Positions 1 to 6,589 of a DNA stretch of 64,000 nucleotides are shown piece by piece; position 1 is the stretch's first letter, and the number at the start of each line of letters is the position of its first letter. This stretch comes from a virus. A program made the position numbers and the translations under genes. The notes below the pieces were generated by a model that searched no databases, was not told the origin of the DNA, and saw only the letters and a list, made by a program, of their open reading frames with translations. The stretch spans positions 1 through 64,000 of the IMG/VR virus record IMGVR_UViG_3300026552_000002; one strand, given 5' to 3'.

Positions 1-9
1 CGATCACAC

Positions 10-63
10 AAAGCGACGCGCCAACCCCCTCGGCTGATCACCAGGTGGGTTGGCGCGTCGTTT
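10..63 (-). terminator. Rho-independent terminator of the integrase gene
   Basis: A 14-bp perfect stem (14-27 with 47-60) encloses a 19-nt loop just past the integrase stop codon. Read on the minus strand the stem is followed by TTTGTGTG, a short U-rich tail. Confidence 0.75.
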
Positions 64-70
64 GGATCGT

Positions 71-1498
71 TCAGGCAGCTTGGTGCTTGGGCAGGATTTG
101 GACAGTCTTGGGGTTGAAGTACCTGCCACCCGGTTGGCGACCCGGCCGCCCCTTCAGCAGTGTGATCTCGAACAGCGCATCGATGACCGCCCGCTTGCGT
201 CCGAGTGTCACGGCTTCCCACGCTTCTTCGACATCGTCAGCGTTGGCGATGCCGTTCAGCGGCGAGCGAGCGGACGACTCCTGCAGCTTCGCCTCGATCC
301 TCTTGAGGTCCTCATTCATGCGACCGGCCGCGATCTTGTAGGCCGCCCGGTCGATCTCCCGGTTACCCAGGTCGACCGCCAAGCCCTCCAACTCGGCCCG
401 GATGGCGTTGGCCTCGTCCTGCAACTTGGCGATCTCCGACTCCGGCACGTCATAGAGCCGCAGCTTCGCCTCGGGCCGCTTCAGGTAGGCCAGAACCACC
501 TCGGTCACGTAGGCGTCGGTGTACGTGATCGGCCGCGTCAGGTGGCTGCCGCCCCGGCACCGATACGCCTGCCGCCTTCCACGGCTTCCTCCGGAACTCC
601 CGACCTTCACGGTCGTACCGTCCGCGCAGACCCCACACCGAAACAACCCGGAACCCAGGTGCTTGCGGATTCGGACGTCGGTGGTACTCCGCGCCGGATC
701 GAGTAACTTGGCGCGGACACCCAACGTTTCGTGCTCAGCGCAGATGGTAGCCCACTGCGCCTTCTTATTGCGCACCTCGCCCTTGTGCGTACTGATACCG
801 GCGTTACGCCACCGGCACAGCACGTACTTCACTGAGGTTCGCGTCCACGTTCCACCGCGGGGGTTCTCAATGCCGAGCTCGATCCACTGACGTGCGATCT
901 CACCCAACGAGAAATCCGTGTCATTGGTAGCCAGCACCTGCTTCATGGCGTCATGGATCGCTTTGGCCTCGTTCGGACGGAGCGTAAGGCCATCCTTTTC
1001 GTATCCAGTCGGCCGCGACCCACCACGCCACAAGCCCTTATCAGCGGCGGCTTCCTTTTCCTCCCACATCCGTTCTTGCCCGTGCTCGATATCGTACGAA
1101 CCCACGGCGCTCTTGATGCGTGCGGTGAGCCGGCCTGCCGCTTTCCGCAGGTTGAGCGGACCCTCCTGCGTCTGGATTTCAAGATCATAAAGTCGCGCGA
1201 AATGGATCAGCTCGTTGAGCTCCTGGTCACGCCGGTACAGCCGCTCGGTGTCCCACGCGATGATCATCTCCGCTCCGCCGGTGCGGAGAAACTCCAGCAT
1301 CCTGACGTAGTCCTCGCGTGGCTTGTCCGAGTACGCGGTCAGATCGTTGTCCGTGAACACGGCAACCACGTCGGCGTCGAGCCGCTCGGCTAACGCCCGG
1401 TTCGCCTTCTCCTGGCGTTCGACGCCCAGCTCCCGCTGCTTGGGGTCGCTGGATATGCGCTGGTAGAGGACAGCTCGACGTCGCTGGGTCTCAGTCAC
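71..1498 (-). CDS. int: Large serine recombinase (phage integrase)
   Basis: 475-residue site-specific recombinase that would integrate the element by strand exchange between attP and attB. The N-terminal resolvase domain (about 1-150) has the nucleophile Ser16 in the motif YQRISSDP. A recombinase domain follows (about 165-275), then a zinc-ribbon region with FRCGVC and YRCRG (about 285-320) and a coiled-coil segment (about 345-400), which is the layout of phiC31/Bxb1-type integrases. The start is GTG with no clear ribosome-binding site, so the message may be leaderless. The gene diverges from the accessory genes and ends in a strong terminator at the left edge of the window. The attP site should lie beside this gene but no core can be identified without the flanking sequence. 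Confidence 0.95.
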   Translation of the reverse strand: MTETQRRRAVLYQRISSDPKQRELGVERQEKANRALAERLDADVVAVFTDNDLTAYSDKPREDYVRMLEFLRTGGAEMIIAWDTERLYRRDQELNELIHFARLYDLEIQTQEGPLNLRKAAGRLTARIKSAVGSYDIEHGQERMWEEKEAAADKGLWRGGSRPTGYEKDGLTLRPNEAKAIHDAMKQVLATNDTDFSLGEIARQWIELGIENPRGGTWTRTSVKYVLCRWRNAGISTHKGEVRNKKAQWATICAEHETLGVRAKLLDPARSTTDVRIRKHLGSGLFRCGVCADGTTVKVGSSGGSRGRRQAYRCRGGSHLTRPITYTDAYVTEVVLAYLKRPEAKLRLYDVPESEIAKLQDEANAIRAELEGLAVDLGNREIDRAAYKIAAGRMNEDLKRIEAKLQESSARSPLNGIANADDVEEAWEAVTLGRKRAVIDALFEITLLKGRPGRQPGGRYFNPKTVQILPKHQAA

Positions 1499-1528
1499 GC
1501 AGCGATCGTACGCTTAAACCGCCCTAAC

Positions 1529-1557
1529 TTGACAAGCGACCACTCGCTCTCTACGTT
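1529..1557 (+). promoter_or_regulatory. Probable sigma-70-type promoter of the rightward accessory genes
   Basis: TTGACA at 1529-1534, a 17-bp spacer, then TACGTT at 1552-1557, in the gap between the divergent integrase and the first plus-strand gene. The -35 hexamer matches the consensus exactly. Confidence 0.6.
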
Positions 1558-1594
1558 GGAGCGGTATCACTTCCACCCGAGCGGAGCAGCCACC

Positions 1595-1798
1595 ATGGAC
1601 GCACCACCGGCCGCGCAGCCTGACGTGACGCCGCAGGAGCGCGAGCGCTTCAACATTGGCTTGATCGCCAGTGTGTTCGACGTGCTGGAGAACCACGGGT
1701 ACCAGCGCCCTACCGAAGAACACGCGTGTAACCGTGCGACCGGTGGTGCCGTCAGCGCCCTACTGGTTCTCGTGGAGACCTTCGAGGGGAAGCGATGA
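1595..1798 (+). CDS. Small hypothetical protein, 67 aa
   Basis: First gene of the rightward accessory operon. The ATG at 1595 is chosen because GGAG lies 8 nt upstream. The product has a helical C-terminal half (residues about 20-67) and no recognisable motif. Its stop overlaps the next start (ATGA at 1795), so the two are probably translated together. I do not recognise the family. Confidence 0.65.
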   Translation: MDAPPAAQPDVTPQERERFNIGLIASVFDVLENHGYQRPTEEHACNRATGGAVSALLVLVETFEGKR

Positions 1799-2508
1799 GA
1801 AAGCGCCTCCCACGGGCGTGGCCGCTGGTCCCGCTGTCCGCACCGGCGACCGTCGCCATCTGGTCGGGCTGGGTCGGCGTGGGTGAGATGACCGGCTTCG
1901 GCCCGGTCAACCTGTTACCCGGCATTGGAGCCGGCCTGGAGCTCAACACCGCGATTACTCTGCCGATCGGCATGGAGACCTACGCGGCCTATGCGCTGCG
2001 GGTGTGGCTGTCCGGTGAGCACCACACTGAGAAGACTCGGCGATTCGCGCGGATTTCGGCGATTGCCTCGCTGGTCGTCGGCGCGCTCGGTCAGGTCGCG
2101 TATCACCTGATGCACTCTCTGAGCATCACGCAGGCGCCCTGGTGGATCACCGCGCTGATCGCCTGCTTGCCGGTGGCCACGCTCGGCATGGGCGCAGCGT
2201 TAGCTCACCTCTGCCACCAGGACACCCTCCAGGCTCGCCAGGAAGCTGGCGACGAGTTGGCGGAGGAGCACCAGGCACCTGGCGACGAGCTGGCGGGCGA
2301 CGAAACTGGTGAGTCCAGTAACGATGACGAGCCTCCGTCAGATGACCTTCTTGCGCGGGCCGAAAAGGTGATCGCCGAAGGCGCGAAGGACAAGGTCACG
2401 ATCGGGCGTGGCCGTCTCGCTCTGCGACTGGGCATCACCAAGCACCGCGCTCGCGTCGTCCTCGACGAGCTGGCCAAGCGCAAGCAGGCGTCTGCCGCCA
2501 GCGCGTAG
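1795..2508 (+). CDS. DUF2637/SpdB-like membrane protein
   Basis: 237-residue protein with about four hydrophobic segments in the first 140 residues (near 10-30, 35-55, 80-105 and 115-140) and an acidic, charged C-terminal half. This is the layout of the DUF2637 family, which is common on actinomycete integrative elements and phages and is sometimes compared with the SpdB plasmid-spread proteins. The last 60 residues look like a helical DNA-binding-type tail (ITKHRARVVLDEL). It overlaps the preceding gene by 4 nt. A role in intercellular spread or lysogen physiology is only inferred from the family context. Confidence 0.65.
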   Translation: MRKRLPRAWPLVPLSAPATVAIWSGWVGVGEMTGFGPVNLLPGIGAGLELNTAITLPIGMETYAAYALRVWLSGEHHTEKTRRFARISAIASLVVGALGQVAYHLMHSLSITQAPWWITALIACLPVATLGMGAALAHLCHQDTLQARQEAGDELAEEHQAPGDELAGDETGESSNDDEPPSDDLLARAEKVIAEGAKDKVTIGRGRLALRLGITKHRARVVLDELAKRKQASAASA

Positions 2509-2569
2509 CAACGCCCCCACAGACTTCGCGCGGCACCACCCGACCGCGCGGTGAGAGAAAGCAGGAAAA

Positions 2570-3103
2570 GTGAATAACGTTCAACCTCCCATGGAGCCGA
2601 CCCGGCTCGCATCCGAGGCCGAGGCGGCGTCGGCGACGCCGGCCAAGAAGTCCCGCAAGCTGGTCAAGGTGGCCAAGGTTGGTGGCATCGTTGCTGGTCT
2701 CTTGATCGCGTATGCGATCGGGCACTCCGGGAGCAGCTCGACCGCAGCGACGGCCGCCACGCCCGCTGCTCCGTCCGTGTCGACCTACACCAAGACGGAG
2801 GTCTCCACGGTCACCGCATCGCCGTCGGTCATCACCCAAGTGGTCCCGCCGGCCGCCCCGCCCGCGCCGACGACGTGGGAGGACGGCACCTATCAGGTGG
2901 TCGCCGCCGGTGCATCGACGGACAGCACCAGCATTCCGGCCGGCACCTACGCGGTGACCGCTAAGAAGACGCTGTGCCTGTGGAACACCTCGAACAGCTA
3001 CGACGTCGGCAACAACATCAAGGGCCAGGGCACGGACCTCGTTGTGCTGCATCCGGGCGAGTATGTCGAGTTCGAGGGCGGCTGCACCTGGGCGAGGAAG
3101 TGA
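2570..3103 (+). CDS. Single-pass membrane protein with exported Thr/Ser/Pro-rich stalk
   Basis: 177 residues starting at GTG 2570, with AGCAGGAAAA just upstream. A basic stretch (KKSRKLVKVAKV) precedes one membrane segment (about residues 38-52). An Ala/Thr/Pro-rich linker follows, then a small globular domain (about 100-177) with two cysteines that could pair outside the cell. The topology is that of an anchored exported protein. The C-terminal domain resembles small actinobacterial surface domains with a WEDGTYQV opening, but no function is assigned. As a prophage accessory gene it could alter the lysogen surface, for example in superinfection exclusion (inference). Confidence 0.7.
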   Translation: MNNVQPPMEPTRLASEAEAASATPAKKSRKLVKVAKVGGIVAGLLIAYAIGHSGSSSTAATAATPAAPSVSTYTKTEVSTVTASPSVITQVVPPAAPPAPTTWEDGTYQVVAAGASTDSTSIPAGTYAVTAKKTLCLWNTSNSYDVGNNIKGQGTDLVVLHPGEYVEFEGGCTWARK

Positions 3104-3105
3104 CG

Positions 3106-3210
3106 GTGAAGACTGACCGGTTGATCCGCACCTGCTGCGCGGTGGTGTCCACGGTCATGCTGATGCTGATCGCGTACGAGCTCAGCGGCGTGTACCACGC
3201 CTTCAACTGA
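3106..3210 (+). CDS. Tiny single-pass membrane protein, 34 aa
   Basis: Starts at GTG 3106 after GAGGAAG and lies 2 nt past the previous stop. Residues about 9-27 form one hydrophobic helix. It is probably co-transcribed with the membrane protein upstream and is followed at once by a strong terminator. Function unknown. Confidence 0.5.
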   Translation: MKTDRLIRTCCAVVSTVMLMLIAYELSGVYHAFN

Positions 3211-3221
3211 CGGTGAGCGAT

Positions 3222-3260
3222 GTGAGGGGCCAGTCCGGGCTAGTGGGCTGGCCCCTCACT
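3222..3260 (+). terminator. Strong hairpin terminator
   Basis: Perfect 12-bp stem GTGAGGGGCCAG (3222-3233) with CTGGCCCCTCAC (3248-3259), placed straight after the membrane-protein genes. It also insulates the CRISPR-like unit on its right from upstream transcription. Confidence 0.75.
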
Positions 3261-3353
3261 CTGTTAGCGTGATCGCGCTCCACCCGGACTCCATTGCGGC
3301 GACCAGTTGCGGAGCGCGGAAGCGCTCAGGCAACACCCCTCTCCGGGCGGAGC

Positions 3354-3444
3354 ACCTTCCCCGCGCTCGCGGGGGTGGCTCGTACCGGGCGTCGTGCAGG
3401 TTGCAGAGCAGACCGCATGTCCCCGCGCACGCGGGGGTGCAACC
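3354..3444 (+). CRISPR. Two-repeat type I-E-like CRISPR unit (mini-array or RNA anti-CRISPR)
   Basis: Two 29-nt units (3354-3382 and 3416-3444) share an 18-of-19 core that differs at one loop base, CCCCGCGCTCGCGGGGGTG versus CCCCGCGCACGCGGGGGTG. This is the palindromic core typical of actinomycete type I-E repeats. The 33-nt interval is the usual I-E spacer length. The repeat ends have diverged. No third repeat occurs at the expected positions on either side, and no cas genes lie in the window. A terminator sits on each side (3222-3260 and 3501-3540), so the unit could be made as its own small RNA. It may be a phage-borne mini-array, or a decoy repeat RNA of the Racr type. Which one cannot be told from sequence alone. 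Confidence 0.6.
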
Positions 3445-3500
3445 CCTCGGGGTTGAGGATCACAACGAACGTTCCCCACCTGATCACCGGGTGACAGTGA

Positions 3501-3540
3501 AGGGGCCTCCTCGCCAGGCGAGAGGAGGCCCCTCCATTTT
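3501..3540 (+). terminator. Terminator after the CRISPR-like unit
   Basis: 12-bp perfect stem AGGGGCCTCCTC (3501-3512) with GAGGAGGCCCCT (3522-3533), extended inward by CTCGCC/GGCGAG, and followed by CCATTTT. It gives a plausible 3' end for a small RNA carrying both repeats. Confidence 0.75.
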
Positions 3541-3634
3541 GTGCAAAATGGTGGCAGGAGGGGGTTGCATCTGCTGTCAGGTGCATCCAGAGTGATGATC
3601 CTGACGGCAGGAGCGTCGAGGAGGTCCCACCACC

Positions 3635-3877
3635 ATGGGCTCTCGTCTTGTAGGACGATCACAGCGCGCGGGCTTCAACCATCGGGCGGTATCAGTCACT
3701 GACGGCGAGAAGACAGCGATCTGTCCCCACTGCGGTCGAGACGTGCAGCCGGACCCGTTTGGCCCCGAGGGGTTACGACGGCACACGGTGATCAGCGACA
3801 GAGCGAAGCCGGGGAGCAAGTATCCGCCCAAGGCCGAGTGCAACGCGCGGTATTGGTCGCGGCGGCGCGCGAGCTAG
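3635..3877 (+). CDS. Small zinc-finger-like protein, 80 aa
   Basis: Starts at ATG 3635 with GAGGAGG about 10 nt upstream. The motif CPHCGRDV (residues about 30-37), a His near residue 50 and a Cys near residue 70 (AECNARYW) suggest one zinc site. The termini are rich in Arg and Lys. It is monocistronic between terminators. Small single-zinc proteins like this are common in actinophages but no function is assigned. Confidence 0.6.
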   Translation: MGSRLVGRSQRAGFNHRAVSVTDGEKTAICPHCGRDVQPDPFGPEGLRRHTVISDRAKPGSKYPPKAECNARYWSRRRAS

Positions 3878-3889
3878 CTGCAGACGAAG

Positions 3890-3926
3890 CGAGGGGCCAG
3901 CCCACTACTCCTGGGCTGGCCCCTCG
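3890..3926. terminator. Bidirectional terminator between convergent genes
   Basis: Perfect 15-bp stem (3890-3904 with 3912-3926) and a 7-nt loop between the zinc-finger gene and the DUF397 gene, which converge here. Its core GAGGGGCCAG is shared with the terminator at 3222-3260. Confidence 0.75.
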
Positions 3927-3945
3927 TCCATCGTGGGTGGGCAGG

Positions 3946-4116
3946 TCAGCGGCTGAAGCGCCCCGCCTTCACCGCGGCGACGAGTGCGGACACGTCCACA
4001 CGCAGCGTTGGGCCGGTGGGGTTCTTCGAGTCGCGGAGTCGGCCATCGTTCGACAGCTCGACGCAGTTGGCGCCGTTGCCGGAACTTCGGCTCGCTTTGC
4101 GCCAGGTGGGTTCCAC
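3946..4116 (-). CDS. DUF397 domain protein, 56 aa
   Basis: Begins at GTG 4116 (reading VEPTWRKASRSSGNGANCVE), with TGAGG a few nt upstream. The order WRKAS, GNGANCVE, LRDSKNPTGP and a final VKAG.FSR is the signature of DUF397. It lies 11 nt downstream of the XRE regulator and is co-transcribed with it. In actinomycetes such pairs act together: the DUF397 protein binds and counteracts or modulates its partner regulator. Here the pair may work as the lysogeny or accessory-gene switch (inference). Confidence 0.85.
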   Translation of the reverse strand: MEPTWRKASRSSGNGANCVELSNDGRLRDSKNPTGPTLRVDVSALVAAVKAGRFSR

Positions 4117-4127
4117 TGGTTACCTCA

Positions 4128-4967
4128 CTAATTGATCATTCCTGAGATGAGCTTGAGGCTCTCCTCTTCATCGAGCGCTTGTGCGCCCAGGTGATCGAAC
4201 AGCATAGAGAGCTGTGTGACCACGTCTTCATCGTCCACGAGATGTCCACCCACGGCATACTCGGTATAACCGACGGGCAAGGAGACCTCGGGCTTGAAGC
4301 CAAGAACAGCGAAGCCCCCGGCCATGCTCACGTGCAAGCCGGTCGTGATCGGTAGCACCTGAACCGTGATGTTTGACCGTCCTGCCATCGCTACCAGGTG
4401 CCTGAGCTGCGCTGCTGCAACATCGGTATGGGCCAAACGGTGCAGTGCTGACTCAGATACTACGACGTGCAGGTCCAGTAGTGCTTCGGTGTCGAACAGC
4501 CGCTGCTGACGCCGCATCCTTACTGCCACCTTGCGCTCGATCTCACCCGGATCGGCTGTCGGTGCGAACAGGTAGTGCACCTGACGTGCGTACTCCTCGG
4601 TCTGCAGCAGCCCGGGGATGAGTTCCAGCTCGAAGGTGCGCTCGCGAGTAGCGACCGCCTCCATGCCGACGAACGCCCCGAACCAAGGCGGCAGCTTGTA
4701 GGTCGACCACCAGCCCTGCTTGCTCGCCTCGCGACGGATCTCCTCCAGGACCTCGCGGACCTCGTCTGTCGCGCCGTAGAGGTCCAGTAAGACGGTCAGC
4801 TCCGGCTTGCGGAGTGCGTTCCTCCCGTTCTCGACGTGCCGCACCTTGCCTGGTGAGCATCCGAGCACGTCGGCGGCAGCCTCCACCGAGACGTCGGCTT
4901 GCTTGCGCAGTCTCTGCAGGTGATCGCCGAGCTGCTTCCGGCGCATTGTCGGGCTGGGTGACGACAT
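4128..4967 (-). CDS. Scr1-family XRE transcriptional regulator (HTH plus DUF5753)
   Basis: 279 residues from ATG 4967; an in-frame GTG at 5000 is a less likely start. The N-terminal helix-turn-helix (about residues 9-65) includes LGDHLQRLRKQADVSVEAAA and GKVRHVENGRNA. The rest matches the DUF5753 effector domain, with ELIPGLLQTEEYARQV and a C-terminal half containing ITVQVLP and GGFAVLGF. It is translated ahead of the DUF397 partner, and the promoter region upstream holds a palindrome it could bind. Such regulators control development and antibiotic genes in hosts. On a prophage it could be the immunity repressor or a cargo regulator. Confidence 0.88.
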   Translation of the reverse strand: MSSPSPTMRRKQLGDHLQRLRKQADVSVEAAADVLGCSPGKVRHVENGRNALRKPELTVLLDLYGATDEVREVLEEIRREASKQGWWSTYKLPPWFGAFVGMEAVATRERTFELELIPGLLQTEEYARQVHYLFAPTADPGEIERKVAVRMRRQQRLFDTEALLDLHVVVSESALHRLAHTDVAAAQLRHLVAMAGRSNITVQVLPITTGLHVSMAGGFAVLGFKPEVSLPVGYTEYAVGGHLVDDEDVVTQLSMLFDHLGAQALDEEESLKLISGMIN

Positions 4968-5027
4968 GGCGGTGAGCCTACCGATCGCGTCGTAGTTCAC
5001 CCGTTTGGATGTGGGTGTGGCGTATCA

Positions 5028-5038
5028 CTACGTCGTAG
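5028..5038. promoter_or_regulatory. Palindromic operator candidate between XRE gene and plus-strand gene
   Basis: CTACGTCGTAG is a perfect palindrome around one central base. CGTAGT recurs at 4990-4995, and GTAG recurs several times up to 5085, within the 130-bp divergent intergenic region. This is the expected place for the XRE protein to bind. The link to that protein is inference. Confidence 0.4.
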
Positions 5039-5097
5039 CCTACACCCGTAGCTCACCGTCGATGACGTTAGACCGTAGCGTAGCGGGAGGCACCACC

Positions 5098-5409
5098 GTG
5101 AAGCAGACCGATGGCTTAGGCCGCGTCCTGGCCACACTGATCAGCCCTGGCCTCACGCCGTTCCTGGCGGTCGGGCTGCTCATGGCCGTTGCCATCTTGA
5201 TCGCGGTGCTCCGCGTCCTTCGAGCGCCGGGTCAGCACGCCGGCGCCGGTGAAGGTGCCGCACTGACCGTGAGCGAAGCGACGCTGCGGAACGCCACCGA
5301 GGACACCGGGGTCATGTACGTGTTCGACGCGGACGCCGACACCTACGGCCGGCACGCGCTGCGCATCGACGACTCCCTGCCGCTGATCTCGCTGGGATAC
5401 GTGGCCTGA
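5098..5409 (+). CDS. Hypothetical membrane-anchored protein, 103 aa
   Basis: GTG 5098 follows CGGGAGG at a good distance, so it is preferred to the ORF start at 5005. One hydrophobic segment (about residues 15-40) is followed by a soluble domain ending in LPLISLGYVA. The stop overlaps the next ATG (TGATG at 5407-5411). It is divergent from the XRE/DUF397 pair, a position in which partner genes of such regulators are often found. Confidence 0.6.
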   Translation: MKQTDGLGRVLATLISPGLTPFLAVGLLMAVAILIAVLRVLRAPGQHAGAGEGAALTVSEATLRNATEDTGVMYVFDADADTYGRHALRIDDSLPLISLGYVA

Positions 5410-6041
5410 TGATCTCCCGCGCTGCTCGCCACGGTTCGGCATCGGGCATTGGGCCCGGTGGCGAGACAGCGCGGGCGGGGTGTTCCCAATGCACCCCAGG
5501 GGATCGGTGGCGCCTCGACACCGTCGCCGGTCCCCGCTCGACCATCGTCCGCGACGCCGGCCTGACCAACCGGCCTGGCGCGGACATCCCTGGCGCGGCG
5601 GAGTGCCCGTGCCAGGCCGGCGACCCGGGGCCGTGCTGGTTCCTTCTCCTCGGGTCGCCGGCCATTCAAACGGCGGCGGTTACCCCCTCGACCGTCGCTT
5701 GGGCCGCCACGGGCAGCCCGCAGCCCCCCGTCTGCCCGTGGCGGCCCTTCCTCTCTCACTCGATCCGTCGGAGGTGCGTTGTGACGCACACGCGCGTGTC
5801 CCTGCCCGAGCCGATGCTGTGCCAGTCGGTGCGCAGACTCCTGCAGGGACCCAGACACCGCCGACGCATCGACGGGATCCGCGCCCGAGTCGACGCGACC
5901 CTGTCGTACCTGCTGACTCCGCCGTCCGACCCCGCCCCCGACCGGGACGGTCGGCGGTCCTACCGCGCCGCTGGTCCGGTTGTCCGAGTCACCGGGCCGG
6001 CGGCGTTCCCACGCCACTACGACCGGCGAGGTGCGGCATGA
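5409..6041 (+). CDS. Uncertain ORF; the likely real part starts at GTG 5781
   Basis: The frame is open from 5409 to 6041 (210 codons) and its ATG overlaps the previous stop. However, a 16-bp perfect hairpin lies in the middle (5701-5747). A second start, GTG 5781, has a good GGAGGTGC site and gives an 86-residue basic protein. The first half contains Cys-rich stretches (CSQC, CPCQ, PGPCW) and GC-rich third positions, so it may be a separate short gene. The stop overlaps the next ATG (6038). I do not recognise either half. Confidence 0.4.
   Translation: MISRAARHGSASGIGPGGETARAGCSQCTPGDRWRLDTVAGPRSTIVRDAGLTNRPGADIPGAAECPCQAGDPGPCWFLLLGSPAIQTAAVTPSTVAWAATGSPQPPVCPWRPFLSHSIRRRCVVTHTRVSLPEPMLCQSVRRLLQGPRHRRRIDGIRARVDATLSYLLTPPSDPAPDRDGRRSYRAAGPVVRVTGPAAFPRHYDRRGAA
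5701..5757 (+). terminator. 16-bp perfect hairpin, terminator-like
   Basis: GGGCCGCCACGGGCAG (5701-5716) pairs perfectly with 5732-5747 and is followed by TTCCTCTCTC. It sits inside an open frame, directly upstream of the ribosome-binding site for GTG 5781. It may end the regulator-linked transcript or attenuate it. Confidence 0.55.
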
Positions 6042-6418
6042 TCCTGCCACCCGAACAGATGATGTCGATTCCTGAAGCGATCAGCCGATGGCCGGTGTTG
6101 CGGCGGCTCGCTGACGAGGCCAAATCCGGCCACTGGTCCTTCGCGTACGCGGAGCAGCGCGGCGCGTGGGAGTGCACGGCGTTGCGTGTGCACCCGGACA
6201 GTACCGGCGACATCATGCGTTTCCGCTCCGATACCGACGCCGAGGCGCTCCGGGTGACACCGAATGCCGACATCGTCTGGAAGTGGACGGGCACGCTCGC
6301 CGAGGTGCTCGACAAGATCACCGACCTGCCGGCGCCCACTGACCCGTTCGCGCCTCGCCTGGTGCTCGGTCGCGCACCCGCCAAACCACTGACTGCACGT
6401 CTGATGTGGCCGCGTTGA
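6038..6418 (+). CDS. Hypothetical protein, 126 aa
   Basis: Begins with an ATG overlapping the previous stop. Short alternating hydrophobic/charged segments such as HWSFAYAEQRGAWECTALRVHP suggest a small mixed alpha/beta fold. It has no cysteine pair, membrane segment or known motif. It ends about 170 nt before the cargo operon and is followed by a hairpin, so it is likely transcribed separately from that operon. Confidence 0.6.
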   Translation: MILPPEQMMSIPEAISRWPVLRRLADEAKSGHWSFAYAEQRGAWECTALRVHPDSTGDIMRFRSDTDAEALRVTPNADIVWKWTGTLAEVLDKITDLPAPTDPFAPRLVLGRAPAKPLTARLMWPR

Positions 6419-6516
6419 CCCCGCGGCCCGAGGTTGCTGCTGCCGCGATCGAGGCTGCCCGGCGTGCACGCCGCGATCTGGTCAAAGCCGCTGATCGATC
6501 AGCTCCGTCGATGGAT

Positions 6517-6555
6517 CGAAGGCCCGTCCAGCGATAGGTGGGCCTTCGGCTTGTC
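6517..6555 (+). terminator. Hairpin upstream of the cargo operon
   Basis: CGAAGGCCC (6517-6525) pairs with GGGCCTTCG (6540-6548), followed by GCTTGTC. It probably separates the regulator-linked genes from the aminotransferase operon, though it lacks a long T-run. Confidence 0.45.
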
Positions 6556-6589
6556 CAGCACTAGTCCCACCTCACCGGGGGAGATTTAT

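Noticed and set aside
1-70. attL/attP core at the left edge
   Set aside because: The only clear structure is the integrase terminator. No direct repeat is available because the other end lies outside the window.
3222-3540. A larger CRISPR array around the two repeats
   Set aside because: No third repeat occurs at the expected 61-62-bp step on either side, and no cas gene is in the window.
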